Shown: piece after piece, positions 53,597-62,740 of the stretch
How the letters are laid out: each line of letters opens with the position of its first letter
How positions within the stretch are numbered: position 1 is the stretch's first letter
NCBI GenBank assembly: GCA_965220835.1
Contig: OZ244842.1
Coordinates: 2,790,001 to 2,854,000 of the forward strand
Length of the DNA stretch: 64,000 nucleotides
Reading direction: 5' to 3'
From: Azophilus sp965220835
GTDB lineage: Bacteria > Pseudomonadota > Gammaproteobacteria > Pseudomonadales > Azotimanducaceae
Notes under the pieces: model-generated
Told to the model about the DNA's origin: nothing
Databases searched by the model: none
Seen by the model: the letters and a program-made list of their open reading frames with translations, nothing else
Made by a program: the position numbers and the translations under genes

Positions 53597-55204
53597 GTGG
53601 CCGAGAACCCAAGAAAACGCAGTTTCTGGACCTGGGGCTTCACCGCTGACGAACCCAGCTTGGCCGAGCGGCGGGAGGCGGCAAAGCGCATCGCCAAGCG
53701 CACGCGCGTTGAAGTGGCGCCACCGCCGGTGCCGAACCTGGCCGACATTGACATTCGGGCACCGCGCCTGACGGTGCCGTCGGCCCTGCAGGGCTGGGTG
53801 AGCACGAATTCTGAAGAGCGCCTGCTGCACACTTACGGCGGCCACCCGCTGGAATTGCTGGCGGCACTGCGCGGCCACTTCGAGAACCCGCCCGACGCAG
53901 TGGCCCACCCCGCCACCGAAGAGGAACTGGAGCGCACCTTGGCTTGGGCCCATGACAAGGGCCATGCGGTGGTGCCCTACGGCGGCGGCACTTCGGTGGT
54001 CTGGGGCGTCAATGCGCCAGCGGCGGCGGACAGCGTGGTCACCATCGATCTGGACTGCCTCAACCGGGTGCTGGAACTTGACCCGGTGTCCCGCGCCGCC
54101 CGGGTGCAGGCCGGCCTGCTGGGCCCGGACCTGGAGGACGCCTTGCGCCCGGAGGGCCTGACCCTGCGCCACTTTCCGCAGAGCTTTCCGTGGTCCACGG
54201 TGGGCGGTTGGGTGGCCACCCGCTCCGGAGGCCACTACGCCACCAACCACACCCACATCGACGACTTCGTGGAGAGCGTTCGCATGCTCACGCCCCAAGG
54301 CTGGTGGGAATCGCGCCGCCTGCCGGGCAGCGGCGCCGGCCCGAGCCCGGATCGCATGGTGATCGGCTCCGAAGGCATTCTCGGCATCATCAGCGAGTGC
54401 TGGCTGCGCCTGCAGAAGCGGCCAACGTTCCGGGCCACGGCGGGCATTGCCTTCGCCAATTGGGCAGCAGGCGCCGAAGCGGTGCGGCACGTCGTGCAAG
54501 CCAAGCTCTGGCCGGCCAACCTGCGCCTGCTCGACCCGGTGGAGGCACGCCAGAGCGCCGGAGTGGAGGATGGCTCGGCACTGCTGATCGTGGGCTTCGA
54601 ATCCGCCGACGCAGCCCAAGACGCCAACATCCGCACCGCCGTGGACATCGCCCGCAGCGCCGGCGGCCGCATCGACGATGACGCCATCCGCATCGACGAC
54701 GGCAAAGGCCGCGCCACCGGCCGGGGCGGCGCGGTGGGCGCTTGGCGCAATGCCTTCATCGGCGTCAATGCCGGCTTGACCAATGGCCTGGGCCTGCTCT
54801 CCGACACCTTCGAAACCGCCATCACTTGGGATCAGTTCGCGGAGTTCGACGCCGCCGTGCGCCAAGCCGTAGGCGATGCGCTGCGCCGCGTGCTCGGTGA
54901 AGGCACCAGCCTCTCCTGCCGCTTCACGCATGTTTATCCAGACGGCCCCGCGCCCTACTACAGCTTCGCCGGCCCGGCCGCGCTCGGCGGCGAGTTCGAG
55001 CAATGGTCCGAACTCAAGGCCGCCGCCAGCGAAGCGGTGATTGCCGCCGGCGGCACCATCACCCATCACCACGCCGTGGGTCGAATGCACCGCCCGGGCT
55101 ACGACCGCCAGCGCCCGAATCTGTTCGGGGCGGCCTACCTCGCCGCCAAGCGCGCTGTGGACCCCAAGGGCTTGATGAACCCCGGCGTGCTGTTCGACCC
55201 CTAG
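53597..55204 (+). CDS. FAD-binding oxidase, alkyldihydroxyacetonephosphate synthase (AGPS)-like
   Basis: This 535-residue vanillyl-alcohol-oxidase-fold flavoprotein has FAD segments VPYGGGTSVVWGVN, VQAGLLGPDLEDALRPEG, STVGGWVATRSGGHYATNHTHIDD and IGSEGILGIISE, and the AGPS-type histidine motif ITHHHAVGRMH. AGPS makes ether-lipid precursors; bacterial homologues may instead oxidise lactate- or glycolate-like acids. The start is GTG with GAGGAGG upstream. polB begins 10 bp after its stop. Confidence 0.92.
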   Translation: MAENPRKRSFWTWGFTADEPSLAERREAAKRIAKRTRVEVAPPPVPNLADIDIRAPRLTVPSALQGWVSTNSEERLLHTYGGHPLELLAALRGHFENPPDAVAHPATEEELERTLAWAHDKGHAVVPYGGGTSVVWGVNAPAAADSVVTIDLDCLNRVLELDPVSRAARVQAGLLGPDLEDALRPEGLTLRHFPQSFPWSTVGGWVATRSGGHYATNHTHIDDFVESVRMLTPQGWWESRRLPGSGAGPSPDRMVIGSEGILGIISECWLRLQKRPTFRATAGIAFANWAAGAEAVRHVVQAKLWPANLRLLDPVEARQSAGVEDGSALLIVGFESADAAQDANIRTAVDIARSAGGRIDDDAIRIDDGKGRATGRGGAVGAWRNAFIGVNAGLTNGLGLLSDTFETAITWDQFAEFDAAVRQAVGDALRRVLGEGTSLSCRFTHVYPDGPAPYYSFAGPAALGGEFEQWSELKAAASEAVIAAGGTITHHHAVGRMHRPGYDRQRPNLFGAAYLAAKRAVDPKGLMNPGVLFDP

Positions 55205-55214
55205 GAAACGGCAA

Positions 55215-57554
55215 ATGGCCCATCGCGGGTTCATCTTGCAAGCGGCCAGCCAAACCCGTGGCGGAAGCTGCGAAGTGCAGCTTTGCGGGCGCTTGGAGAA
55301 CGGTGAGGGCTTCCGGGTGCGGGAACGGCGCGAATCCGCGCGCCTTTACGTCCGCAACCAAGATGCCGCCGCGCTCAAGGCCGCGGATTGGCGAGGCGCC
55401 ACCCTATCGCCATCACCGAAGACCAGCTTCGGCGGCGAACCCGTCACCGAAGTGCGCGCCGCTGCCGCCGCCCTCCGGCTTTTGGCTGAACGGCTGGCCG
55501 ACCGCCACATCCCCACCTTCGAGGCGGATCTGGACCCAGCACAGCGCTACCTGATCGACCGGGGCATCAAGGGTGGCTGCCGGATTCATGGGGAGCCGCA
55601 GCCGGACAGCGCAGCGGCGGGCCGAGGATGGCTGTTCACCGACCCGGAAATCGAACCTGCCGACGCCAACTTCGCGCCCCGGACGCTGGCCTTCGACATC
55701 GAAACGGACCCCAAGGCAAACCGCCTGCTGGCCATTTCCCTGTACGGATGCGGTGCGGACGAGGTGCACGTGGTTGACCCGCGCAACCGCCCCATGCCGC
55801 CAAGGGCCATCGGCCACCGGACTGAGGCGGCAGCCTTGGAGGCGTTCTGCCAGCGGGTGCGCGGGCTGGACGTCGACGTGCTCACCGGCTGGAACATCAT
55901 CGACTTTGACCTTAGCGTGCTGGCCAAGGTGACGGCCCGGACCAAGGCCACCTTCCACCTTGGGCGCTGGCCCGGAGCGCCGCGCCTTCGCCAGGCCACG
56001 GGCTACTTCGGCAGCAGCCGGGCGGACATTCCGGGCCGCTTGGTGCTGGATGGCATCGCCCTGCTGCGCGGCGCCTTCGTGCGCATGGACGACTACTCCC
56101 TGGACGCCGTGGCGCGAACCGTGCTTGGCGAAGGCAAGGCCCTCGATGGCGACGTCAAGGACCGGATTGGCGAGATCTTGAGCAACTACGCCAACGACCT
56201 GCAAGCGTTCGCCCTTTATGCCCGCACCGATGCCCGTCTGGCGCTGGAAATCGTCGAGGCGCTGGACCTCGTGAACTTGGCCGTGGCCCGCAGCCGGCTG
56301 ACTGGCATGCCACCGGACCGGGTGTCGGCCAGCATCGCCTCGTTTGACTTTCTCTACTTGACGGAACTCAACCGGCGGGGCCGGGTGGCGCCAACGCTGA
56401 ACCGGGACGAACGCCAAGCCCACCAGCCCCAATCGGGCGGCCATGTCTTGAGCCCGATCACCGGGCTGCACGAAAACGTGTGGGTATTCGACTTCAAGAG
56501 CCTCTACCCCAGCCTAATCCGCACCTACAACATCGACCCCCTCGGCTTTATCGAGCAGGACGATGACAACAAAGAGCCAAATCCGGTGACGCTGGCCACC
56601 GGCGCCCGCTTTCGCCGCGAGAGCGCCATCCTGCCCGGCCTGCTCGACCGTTTGGCCCCGCAGCGGGACAAGGCCAAGCGCGACGGCGATGGGGTGGCCT
56701 CCCAAGCGATCAAAATCCTGATGAACTCGTTCTACGGCGTGCTCGGCGCGTCCGGCTGCCGGTTCTACAACCCGGACATTGCCAACGCCATCACGGGCCA
56801 AGGGCGGCACCTGCTGCTGTGGTCCAAGGGCTGGTTCGAGGCGCGGGGCTTCCAGGTGCTGTACGGAGACACGGACAGCCTGTTCGTCGGCTCCGGGCAC
56901 AGCGACAGCGAGCGCGCCTTAGCGGAAGGACCGCCGCTGGCCGCCAGCCTCACCCAGGACTTGGCGGACTTCATCAACGCCGAATCCGGCGTGCGCAGCC
57001 GCCTGGAGCTGGAGTTCGAAAAGCTCTATGAGAAGCTCTTTCTGCCGCCCGTGCGCTCCGGGGCCGACGGTGCGCGTAAACGCTACGCTGGGCTGGTTTG
57101 CGGCCAGGACGCGCCCGAGTTCATCGGCATGGAGGTAGTGCGCCGGGATTGGACCGAATTCGCCAAGCGGGCGCAACGGGAACTCTACGCGCGCTTCTTT
57201 CGCGGCGAACCCGTCGACGGCTACCTGCGCGAACTCACTGCCGCGCTGCGCAGCGGCGACCTGGACGACCAACTGGTGTACCGCAAGGGCCTGCGCAAAG
57301 CGGTGGGCGCCTATCGGGCCGGCAAGCCGCCGCACGTGGCCGCGGCGGAGAAAGCCAAGACGCCGCCAGGCCGGGTGATCGCCTACCTCATCACCTTGGC
57401 CGGCCCGGAGCCCTTGGACAACCAGACCGCCCCGCCCGACCGGGAGCACTACGTGCACAAGCAACTGCGCCCGGTGGCCGCGCCCATTCTCGCCACCATG
57501 GGGCTTAAGTTTGAGCAAGTAATCGGCGATGATCGGCAACTGCGCTTGCTGTAG
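55215..57554 (+). CDS. polB: DNA polymerase II (family B)
   Basis: This 779-residue damage-inducible DNA polymerase has proofreading motifs ExoI LAFDIETD and ExoII GWNIIDFDL, polymerase motif A DFKSLYPSLI, motif B KILMNSFYGVLG and motif C YGDTDSLF. Length is close to E. coli Pol II (783). In E. coli it is LexA-controlled. No LexA box is evident in the 10-bp gap, so it may be transcribed with the FAD oxidase gene. Confidence 0.96.
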   Translation: MAHRGFILQAASQTRGGSCEVQLCGRLENGEGFRVRERRESARLYVRNQDAAALKAADWRGATLSPSPKTSFGGEPVTEVRAAAAALRLLAERLADRHIPTFEADLDPAQRYLIDRGIKGGCRIHGEPQPDSAAAGRGWLFTDPEIEPADANFAPRTLAFDIETDPKANRLLAISLYGCGADEVHVVDPRNRPMPPRAIGHRTEAAALEAFCQRVRGLDVDVLTGWNIIDFDLSVLAKVTARTKATFHLGRWPGAPRLRQATGYFGSSRADIPGRLVLDGIALLRGAFVRMDDYSLDAVARTVLGEGKALDGDVKDRIGEILSNYANDLQAFALYARTDARLALEIVEALDLVNLAVARSRLTGMPPDRVSASIASFDFLYLTELNRRGRVAPTLNRDERQAHQPQSGGHVLSPITGLHENVWVFDFKSLYPSLIRTYNIDPLGFIEQDDDNKEPNPVTLATGARFRRESAILPGLLDRLAPQRDKAKRDGDGVASQAIKILMNSFYGVLGASGCRFYNPDIANAITGQGRHLLLWSKGWFEARGFQVLYGDTDSLFVGSGHSDSERALAEGPPLAASLTQDLADFINAESGVRSRLELEFEKLYEKLFLPPVRSGADGARKRYAGLVCGQDAPEFIGMEVVRRDWTEFAKRAQRELYARFFRGEPVDGYLRELTAALRSGDLDDQLVYRKGLRKAVGAYRAGKPPHVAAAEKAKTPPGRVIAYLITLAGPEPLDNQTAPPDREHYVHKQLRPVAAPILATMGLKFEQVIGDDRQLRLL

Positions 57555-57638
57555 CGCTGGCCTACCATGCGGCTGTGCGCCAGACCGGCGTGCTGGCGCA
57601 CTGGCCTGCGGCAGCGCGAGCGAGCTGCAAGGCATGTT

Positions 57639-57810
57639 GTGAGTTGCCCTGCAACTCGTTAGTGCCCAGCGGCTTGTGAGTTGCTCGGCGGCTTCTGAGT
57701 TGCCCTGCGACTTGTGAGTTGCCCGGCGACTGGCGAGTGCCCGGCGACTTTTGCGTTGGCCGGCGAATTCTACGTTGGCCGGCGACTAGCGAGTTGCGGT
57801 GCAACTCGGC
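57639..57810. repeat. Degenerate array of GAGTTGC(C)CxGCxACT units
   Basis: About nine units of 18-21 bp with the shape GAGTTGCCCxGCxACTxx occupy this gap. They begin and end with full palindromes (GAGTTGC-CCT-GCAACTC at 57641-57657; GAGTTGC-GGT-GCAACTC at 57791-57807), while inner units have drifted. The core is the same as in the 37.8 kb array. Confidence 0.8.
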
Positions 57811-57881
57811 AGGCCTCGGGCGCTATACCAGGCCCATGCAACGGCTTTGCCTCGCCATCAAGGCAACCACGGAGGAAAACG

Positions 57882-59108
57882 ATGGACAAAGAACTCGATG
57901 TGCTGCTGTGGGGTGCCACCGGCTTCACCGGACGGCTAACCGCCCAACATTTGGCCCAGCGCTACGGCGTTGACGGAGAGCAACTGCGGTGGACCATCGG
58001 CGGCCGCAGCCCCGAGAAGCTGGAGGCGCTGCGCAAGGCGCTGAACGCCGGCGACGGGCAGCTGACGCCCGTGGTGGCGGACGCCAATGATCTTGCCGCC
58101 ATGCGTGACGCGGTGAGCCGAGCGCGGGTGGTGTGCAGCGCCGTCGGCCCCTACGCCCGCTACGGCAGCAACCTGGTGCAGGCCTGCGCCGAACAGGGCA
58201 CAGACTATTGCGACCTGACCGGCGAAGTGCAGTGGATGCGCGCCATGATGGATGCCCACGGCGAAGCCGCCGAAGCCAGCGGGGCGCGCATCGTGCACAC
58301 CTGCGGGTTCGACTGCATCCCCTCCGACCTCGGCGTGCTTTACGTGCAGCGGGCGATGCAAGAGCGCCACGGCACCTACGCCAAGCACGTGAAGTTGCGG
58401 GTGCTGGACTTCAAGGGCGGCTTCAGCGGCGGCACCATCGCCAGCATGATGGAACTGATGGAGCAGGCCAGCCAAGATTCCACCATTCGCGAACTGCTGG
58501 CTGACCCGTACTCGCTGAACCCGCCCGACGCAGACCGCGGCCTGGATGGGCCGGACCGCCTCACCGCCTTCTACGACGAGGACTTCGCCGCCTGGGCGGC
58601 GCCATTCATGATGGGGCCGATCAACACCCGCGTCGTGCGCCGCAGCCACGCCCTGATGGGCAAACCCTATGGCCCCGATTTTCGTTACGACGAAGCCATC
58701 GCCTTCCCCAAGCTGCCCACCCCCGGCGCCTGGGCCACCGCCACCGCCGCCGCATCGGCCGGCACCATGGCCGCCATGAGCCTGCGTCCGGTGCGCGAGA
58801 TCGCCACCCGCTATCTGCCCCAACCGGGCAGCGGCCCCAGCGAGCAACAGATGGCCGACGGCCACTTCAAGGTGGCACTGCTAGCGCGCCACCCCGAAGA
58901 CAAAGCCAAGAACGTGCTCGCCTACGTGCAAGGCGACCGCGACCCCGGCTACGGCGCCACCGCCAAAATGCTGGCCGAAAGCGCCGTCTGCCTCGCCCAG
59001 GACGGCAGCAACGCCCCCGGCGGCTTCAGCACCCCAGCATCCGCCGTGGGCACCAGCCTGATCGAGCGCCTGGCGAACAACGCGGGGGTGCGGTTTTCGT
59101 TGGGGTAG
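57882..59108 (+). CDS. Saccharopine-dehydrogenase-like / trans-acting enoyl reductase family protein
   Basis: This 408-residue protein has an N-terminal NAD(P) Rossmann fold (LLWGATGFTGRLTAQHL), GGRSPEKLEAL, GPYARYGSNLVQACAEQGTDYCDLTGEVQW and GFDCIPSDLGVL. This is the pattern of the trans-acting enoyl reductase and saccharopine-dehydrogenase-like family found in lipid metabolism. A strong GGAGG lies before ATG 57882. It follows the repeat array, and the substrate is unknown. Confidence 0.9.
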   Translation: MDKELDVLLWGATGFTGRLTAQHLAQRYGVDGEQLRWTIGGRSPEKLEALRKALNAGDGQLTPVVADANDLAAMRDAVSRARVVCSAVGPYARYGSNLVQACAEQGTDYCDLTGEVQWMRAMMDAHGEAAEASGARIVHTCGFDCIPSDLGVLYVQRAMQERHGTYAKHVKLRVLDFKGGFSGGTIASMMELMEQASQDSTIRELLADPYSLNPPDADRGLDGPDRLTAFYDEDFAAWAAPFMMGPINTRVVRRSHALMGKPYGPDFRYDEAIAFPKLPTPGAWATATAAASAGTMAAMSLRPVREIATRYLPQPGSGPSEQQMADGHFKVALLARHPEDKAKNVLAYVQGDRDPGYGATAKMLAESAVCLAQDGSNAPGGFSTPASAVGTSLIERLANNAGVRFSLG

Positions 59109-59162
59109 GGGCTTGGGTGCGGGTGGGTGTGAGGTGAATGTGTGGCTTGCTAAGCTTGCGCA

Positions 59163-61097
59163 TCAACTCCCCTCGTCTGGGGCAATAGCCTGATTTAGGG
59201 CGCTGCGTCCTTTCCGAGTGAGCCGGTATTTCTGGTCAGGACTACTCGGCTTGTTCGGATTGGTCATTGCCAGAAGCCCCTCATCCAGCAGTCTACGCAA
59301 TCGTTGTTGGAAGCTGCGGGTTCTGCCTCCATAGCCACCAGCCGCTTGCAGTTCCTTGCTTGGAATGTCTGATTGAGCGCTGGCGTTCAGCATGGCAACA
59401 TCCACCTCGCCCAAGCCCGCTTGCACCCCTACTTGCACCCCTGCTTGCACCCCTGCTTGCACCCCTACTTGCACCCCTTGGAGAACGGCATCTTCAAGGA
59501 TGCCGTGCCCCCTATGGGTAAGCCGGTATCTCTGGACAGGACTATTGGGTTTGTCCGGCACGGTCATTGCCAAAAGACCTTCGGACAGCAATCTGCCCAG
59601 CCGTTGTTCGAAGCTTCGGGTTCTGCCAGAGTAGCCTGCAGCGACCTGTAACGCCTTACTCGAAACATCTGCTTGAGCGCACGCGGTCAGCATGGCGACT
59701 TCTTCCTTGACCAAGCCGAATGGAGCATCAACTTGCACCCCTGCCTGCACCCCTGCTTGCACCCCTGCTTGCCCACCTTCGCGACCTACTGCTCGCCTTT
59801 GCTGGTTCCCCTCTTGCGTAGCATCAGAATCCGTCGGTGTGGCTCCACTAACGGCCGGTCCATGAACATGGACTACTCCCTGATCCTGTCCAGTTTGGCG
59901 CCAGATCGTCGTGACAAATCCGTCGGTGACCGTGAATTCAGGCTCGGGAAGTCCGACTTCAACGCAGCGACGGATCATGTCCAACGTGCCCGTCCCCATG
60001 CGTTCGATGTACTCCGTCAGATACAGCGCCTCGCCCAATAGCGGGTTACCGGGTACAGATCGATGCGCCTCGCGCAATTTCTCCAAGGTTAGAGGCGGCG
60101 GAAGCCTCCCGGGATTGCGCACTTCTAGTCGGTCAGCGAACAACATGACCTGAACGCTGCCATTGTCAGTGTAGTCCCTATGGGCAACGGCGTTGACGAT
60201 GGCCTCCGTCACGACCTCCACTGGAATCTCATAGCTTCTCGGCGCCCGGGCGCTTTCCGTGCGGACACCGATGCGCCGATTGATCTTGCCGAGCACAAAG
60301 TCCACCGCCTGATCAACCAATTCGAAAGCCGTGCCCTTGTAAACCTGATAGGAAGGAATCGGCTTGGAAACGGTAGTTCCATGGAAGTGGGCGCACCGGA
60401 CCTCCGACGAAATTAAAAATCGCTGAGGTGCCTTCCCGAACAAGAGTACCGCTGCATTGGTAAGCTGATTGTCATCGAGTAGATTCATATGCGCAAGCAA
60501 CTGCGGTGCTGGCGTTCCTTCTTGGAGCGGGAACTGCCTGACCGAGCGAGCCGTTCGAATAAACTGCGCCATTCGCTCGAAGTCCAGATCATCAAACGTT
60601 GCCTTAACGCATGGCGATGCGTCGAACGGCCCCCATCGGAGTAGCTCCTTGCTCTCCAGAAACTCGACCAACGCTGCGTAAAGGCCTGCGACCAACTCGG
60701 CCAGCGTGGCGAATTGCTTGCGAACCAACCCCGCCTCCGCCCTCCGCACCAAGGCTTGCATCTTGGGATGCCGCTTACCGTTAACGGCCTTGAGGAAGAC
60801 CAGCCTATGCGCGCCAATGGCCGTAGCGCACTCAAACTCGCGTTCGGTGGGCGACACACCTGTGTCATCTTCATTGCCGTAATCGGCACCCAGGAGCGCT
60901 ACATAAACATCGCATCGCTCCACTTGATCAAGGTAGAGTTGCTCTGGTCGTTGATCGGACGCAGGGACATCCTCGAACAAAAACACCTCAAAGAAGCGGC
61001 GGATCAATGGGTCGTCGTGGACGTAGTCGCGCAGAGCCGCTCGCTCTGTAGCGAATTCGCCCTGCACGCTGCTAATGAAGATACGCAGGGGCAGCAC
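59163..61097 (-). CDS. DUF4062 / HATPase (COG2865-type) protein with duplicated C-terminal HTH modules
   Basis: 644 residues. The N-terminal DUF4062 domain (about 1-110; IFISSVQGEFATERAAL, DVYVALLGADYG) is TIR/SIR-like in style. The middle region (about 170-430) resembles COG2865 regulators and carries a GHKL-type segment, EAIVNAVAHRDYTDNGSVQVMLFADRLEVRNPG. The C-terminus is two near-copies of an 80-residue winged-helix module (457-539 and 562-644), each preceded by an AGVQAGVQ linker. The start is GTG 61097. It opens an accessory region with TIR and restriction-modification remnants. A role as a nucleotide-sensing defence regulator is inferred. Confidence 0.82.
   Translation of the reverse strand: MLPLRIFISSVQGEFATERAALRDYVHDDPLIRRFFEVFLFEDVPASDQRPEQLYLDQVERCDVYVALLGADYGNEDDTGVSPTEREFECATAIGAHRLVFLKAVNGKRHPKMQALVRRAEAGLVRKQFATLAELVAGLYAALVEFLESKELLRWGPFDASPCVKATFDDLDFERMAQFIRTARSVRQFPLQEGTPAPQLLAHMNLLDDNQLTNAAVLLFGKAPQRFLISSEVRCAHFHGTTVSKPIPSYQVYKGTAFELVDQAVDFVLGKINRRIGVRTESARAPRSYEIPVEVVTEAIVNAVAHRDYTDNGSVQVMLFADRLEVRNPGRLPPPLTLEKLREAHRSVPGNPLLGEALYLTEYIERMGTGTLDMIRRCVEVGLPEPEFTVTDGFVTTIWRQTGQDQGVVHVHGPAVSGATPTDSDATQEGNQQRRAVGREGGQAGVQAGVQAGVQVDAPFGLVKEEVAMLTACAQADVSSKALQVAAGYSGRTRSFEQRLGRLLSEGLLAMTVPDKPNSPVQRYRLTHRGHGILEDAVLQGVQVGVQAGVQAGVQVGVQAGLGEVDVAMLNASAQSDIPSKELQAAGGYGGRTRSFQQRLRRLLDEGLLAMTNPNKPSSPDQKYRLTRKGRSALNQAIAPDEGS
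59418..59480. repeat. 12-bp minisatellite (GVQA linker 2)
   Basis: About five copies of CTTGCACCCCTG/A encode the GVQ(A/V) repeats between the two HTH modules of the DUF4062 protein. The 12-bp period keeps frame on copy-number change. Confidence 0.85.
59730..59775. repeat. 12-bp minisatellite (GVQA linker 1)
   Basis: About four copies of the same CTTGCACCCCTG unit lie before the first HTH module. They match the array 300 bp away, so the linker was duplicated together with the module. Confidence 0.8.
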
Positions 61098-61869
61098 TCC
61101 TAAGCCCTCTCGTCCGCGCAGCCATCTCGCCGGAACCCGCGAATCCGACCTCGCGCCACTGGCAATTCTGCCGCTCCCTGTCGCCCTTCACCTTTAGACA
61201 CTTCCTTAACTCCGACCATGATGGTAAAACAGTGAGACTTGCATACTTGATTGTACCAGCGCCTAGGGCGCTTCAAACTCCGCTTGTGGGTTTGTCGGGA
61301 TCCTTGCGAGGGAATGGGACCAAGTTTCCCAAGCTGCGGGCGTTGGCACCTCAACCATCCCCGAGGGGGCCGAAACTCGCAACAGAAAAAGCTCTTTCGG
61401 TCTCTCCCCATGCCGCTCTAGGTTATGGTGCGTCGCGATTGGGGGGTAGGGCAAACCTCTTGGATGCTGGCAATCCCGTGCATAGAGAAGCGGAAGCACA
61501 ATGCCCTACAAAGAACCCTCCCATCAGGATGCCCGCCTGATGCTGCGGGAGAGATAGCTTCCACACGGGAGATGTCTCGCTTGGTCCCAACAACCTGCCA
61601 TCCAATTGTGACTTCCGCTTTCAGCGCGCCGAAAATCCCAGCCGGTTCTTTTCCGGCGTGGATGAGGATCAAGTGCGCGGAGTGTCCATCTTCGGAAGGC
61701 GTGGAGACTCCGAGCGGGCGAATCTGCTTCCGAACCTCCGAGACCGCTTGCTATGCCGCGTCCAACTTCTTCCCGGAGCAGGCCATATTCGCCAAACAGG
61801 GCGACGCTCCCATCACACTTGGCGGCCACTCGCAGACTATGACATCCTTTCGTCGTGCCATATTGAACT
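61098..61869. other. 770-bp lower-GC stretch without recognisable gene
   Basis: Composition drops relative to the rest of the window. Several frames of 80-120 codons are open on both strands, but none reads like a known protein. It is probably decayed accessory DNA between the DUF4062 and TIR genes. Confidence 0.5.
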
Positions 61870-61998
61870 ATGAAGACCATACGAATTCACAAGACGCTTT
61901 TCCAATACGATGGCCAGCAGGTCTTCGAGGCACGCGACCGTATAGGAGGGCACTATGCAGGCGTAATGGTGCCGGACGGCTACAAAGACTGGGATTAA
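61870..61998 (+). CDS. Small ORF, probable N-terminal fragment of a longer accessory protein
   Basis: A 42-residue product starts MKTIRIHKTLFQYDGQQVF and ends VMVPDGYKDWD. It reads like genuine protein (balanced composition, beta-strand pattern) and recalls the N-terminus of longer hypothetical proteins, so it is probably truncated at its stop. No clear RBS is seen. Confidence 0.35.
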   Translation: MKTIRIHKTLFQYDGQQVFEARDRIGGHYAGVMVPDGYKDWD

Positions 61999-62018
61999 GC
62001 AGCGAGCCCCGATTCCAT

Positions 62019-62675
62019 TCAGCCTACCTCCACCAAGCGTCGCTCATGAAGCGCATACGATTTCCCCGACACCTTCTTGAGAAATCCAATGATACGATAA
62101 GGGCTTCTGGAAATGTGCCAGCAATTTTGTAGTTGATCGTTCCTGTTGTATCCGCCCACAAGTCTACGCTCTTGCTGCTCAGAAAGGTGAGTGACAAAAC
62201 TATTCATTCGTTCGAAACGATACTCAGCGTCACTCCACGACGGAGCGGCAACGAAGGCCTCCAACAACCCCTCTGTAACTTTATCGCGCTGACCAACGGC
62301 GTCGACCACTAGATTGAACACTTTCGCAGCATATGAAGCGGTTTCGCTTATGTCGCCTCCAAGCGCCTGTAGATTTGAGATGAACCCCGGCGGGTCCGCC
62401 CCTTCCAACTTGATTGACACAACTGGGATTCCCCTACCCAAGGCAAAGCCAACTTCCTGATCGCAGAAGACGCTGCCCGCGAAATCGTCGGTGATGAAGG
62501 CCAGCATTACATCCATGGTCTTCAAACCGAGCATGATCTCGTTCTGCCATTGCTTCCCCGCTTCAATCGATTCGTGCGCAACAAACGACGAGATGCCGTA
62601 TCCCTCTAGTTCATCAGCAAGTTCGCGGGCTTCGCGCTTGTAATTGTCTCGATGGCTGATGAACAGCCGAATCAT
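62019..62675 (-). CDS. TIR-domain protein
   Basis: This 218-residue protein has an N-terminal TIR domain (MIRLFISHRDNYKREARELADEL, IEAGKQWQNEIMLGLKTMDVMLAFITDDF) with the Ser-x-x-Cys-x-x-Glu helix (SVFCDQE), whose Glu is catalytic in NAD-cleaving TIRs. The C-terminal 90 residues are unassigned. ATG 62675 has GGAGG just upstream; a TTG at 62744 overlapping the previous stop is the alternative. TIR proteins of this kind act in antiphage NAD depletion or as effector-like enzymes. The neighbourhood supports defence. Confidence 0.83.
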   Translation of the reverse strand: MIRLFISHRDNYKREARELADELEGYGISSFVAHESIEAGKQWQNEIMLGLKTMDVMLAFITDDFAGSVFCDQEVGFALGRGIPVVSIKLEGADPPGFISNLQALGGDISETASYAAKVFNLVVDAVGQRDKVTEGLLEAFVAAPSWSDAEYRFERMNSFVTHLSEQQERRLVGGYNRNDQLQNCWHISRSPYRIIGFLKKVSGKSYALHERRLVEVG

Positions 62676-62740
62676 ACCCTCCGGCCAAATGTGCGACACA
62701 TCTTCTGAAGGCCCGGACTGTCCCCCTCTCTGAGCCACCC

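Noticed and set aside
59418..59775. CRISPR-like repeats in the DUF4062 gene
   Set aside because: They are 12-bp in-frame coding minisatellites without spacers.
61425..62132. 235-codon plus-strand frame in the accessory region
   Set aside because: It overlaps the TIR gene at its end, is composed of unrelated-looking segments, and has no recognisable family.
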